This document shows positions 63,447 through 64,000 of a DNA stretch of 64,000 nt, one piece after another. The stretch is from contig NZ_AUIX01000001.1 in NCBI RefSeq assembly GCF_000423925.1, positions 302,743 through 366,742 of the forward strand, in the 5' to 3' direction. Source of the DNA: Butyrivibrio sp. VCD2006. Lineage in GTDB: Bacteria; Bacillota; Clostridia; Lachnospirales; Lachnospiraceae. Under the pieces are notes generated by a model. It made no database searches and had not been told where the DNA came from. It saw nothing but the letters and a program-made list of their open reading frames with translations. The first letter of the stretch is position 1. Each line of letters begins with the position of its first letter. Both the position numbers and the translations under genes were made by a program.

Positions 63447-63692
63447 GTTTATAGTGTGATTTCTGTTTAATCTTCCAAATTTTCTATATTTATGCAATAA
63501 AGATCTTCCCGATTAAAATGAAAAATTGTTTCTTAAAAAAACATAAAGATGAATTCATAATATTTTTATGTGACATGGAGGGCGAGATTAAATATAATAA
63601 GGAATATCAACTTGCCAGGCTTGTAGAAAACCGCATAAATAAGCGGTATTTTAAAACTTTTATAAAAAATAATAATTTTTTGAAAAAAGTGA

Positions 63693-63721
63693 TTGACACA
63701 TACACACCCTGGTGATATATT
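63693..63721 (+). promoter_or_regulatory. Strong promoter P1 (probably rRNA operon)
   Basis: TTGACA (63693-63698), 17 nt, TATATT (63716-63721). The A/T-rich run just upstream (63650-63690) may be an UP element. The upstream stretch 63447-63692 has no gene I accept: a 65-codon ORF at 63518-63715 lacks a ribosome site and runs into this promoter. Confidence 0.82.
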
Positions 63722-63810
63722 TATTTTCGCTCGCTGCGAGTGACAGACAACTGACCGGAAGGAATCAGAGCTTCACTAAACAAAGCGAACAAAACTTTTT
63801 AAAAAAGTTC

Positions 63811-63839
63811 TTGACAGAAAGTTTACAACATGATAATCT
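63811..63839 (+). promoter_or_regulatory. Strong promoter P2 (probably rRNA operon)
   Basis: TTGACA (63811-63816), 17 nt, TAATCT (63834-63839). Two consensus promoters in tandem followed by an untranslated leader (63850-64000) fit a ribosomal RNA operon beginning beyond the window. No 16S sequence is reached. Confidence 0.8.
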
Positions 63840-64000
63840 ATCAGAGTTGCGGCTGACAAGCCAAGACAAAGCACTTTGACAATAAAATAGTAATGCAACC
63901 CTGAAAATTCCAAAAAGAATATTCAGAGAACAAAACAACCTAACTAAAGGTAAAACGGACAGAACAAAAGCCAAGCTTAAGTTCTGGTCAGACGAACGAT

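Noticed and set aside
63518..63715. 65-codon ORF (MKNCFLKK...)
   Set aside because: No ribosome site, extreme A/T bias, and its last codons are the -35 to -10 region of promoter P1; likely chance.
1..64000. CRISPR array, insertion sequence, prophage or toxin-antitoxin pair
   Set aside because: No regularly spaced repeats, transposase, integrase or phage structural genes were seen.

Overview
The window is the replication-origin region of a low-GC, motile, anaerobic Firmicute, most likely a Lachnospiraceae close to Butyrivibrio or Pseudobutyrivibrio. This rests on the dnaN-dnaA / oriC / rpmH-rnpA-yidD-yidC-jag-mnmE-mnmG-rsmG-parA-parB order, on DUF4446 and DUF3881 genes typical of that family, on a class III (oxygen-sensitive) ribonucleotide reductase and two-subunit class I fumarase, and on a Tad pilus with no outer-membrane secretin. 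Species cannot be fixed from sequence alone.

Layout. 1-3008 (minus strand): S4-domain YaaA (cut by the window edge), dnaN, dnaA. 3009-3391: oriC with five perfect DnaA boxes. 3392-13202 (plus strand): rpmH, rnpA, yidD, yidC, jag/khpB, mnmE, mnmG, rsmG, parA, parB and DUF4446, with four parS sites around rsmG-parA. 13242-15474: serS and DUF3881. 15.5-19.9 kb is accessory in character: a GH31 glucosidase, a divergent FRG-domain gene with a perfect 23-bp palindrome between them, a tRNA-Arg whose 3' half is repeated exactly just downstream, and an XRE regulator. 20.0-28.4 kb: cell-surface genes (DUF3160 lipoprotein, CapA-like, NHL-repeat, clostripain-type protease) plus a DEDDh exonuclease. 28.5-41.5 kb: mixed housekeeping (D,D-carboxypeptidase, trmB, trxA, SH3 protein, murI, nrdD/nrdG, tatD, rsmA) and a 1083-residue TPR/acidic/AAA-like protein. 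41.6-43.6 kb: glgB with a histone-like Lys/Ala tail. 43.7-49.1 kb: a flagellar cluster (very large repeat-containing, FliK-like protein; flagellin; FliS). 49.2-59.4 kb: a Tad/Flp pilus operon behind a structured leader. 59.5-63.2 kb: FMN/SCP2 fusion, rhomboid, HIT, fumarase. 63.2-64.0 kb: tRNA-Ser, then tandem promoters and leader that look like the start of an rRNA operon lying beyond the window.

How it fits together. The left third is the replication, segregation and translation core: DnaA acts at oriC, ParB loads at parS and is cleared by ParA. The middle is cell-wall, surface and anaerobic metabolism. The right third is dominated by two extracellular filament systems, flagellum and Tad pilus, side by side. 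The most unusual material is (i) the Tad operon: a TadZ homologue without a P-loop, a TadC with an Ig-like insertion, a TadE-like pseudopilin with two Ada-type zinc motifs, and a ~300-nt leader with mutually exclusive hairpins; (ii) the GH31/FRG/tRNA-Arg interval; (iii) the giant FliK-like protein beside flagellin; (iv) the TPR/AAA protein; and (v) a recurring extended -10 promoter (TRTGnTA...). No CRISPR array, insertion sequence or transposase was seen.
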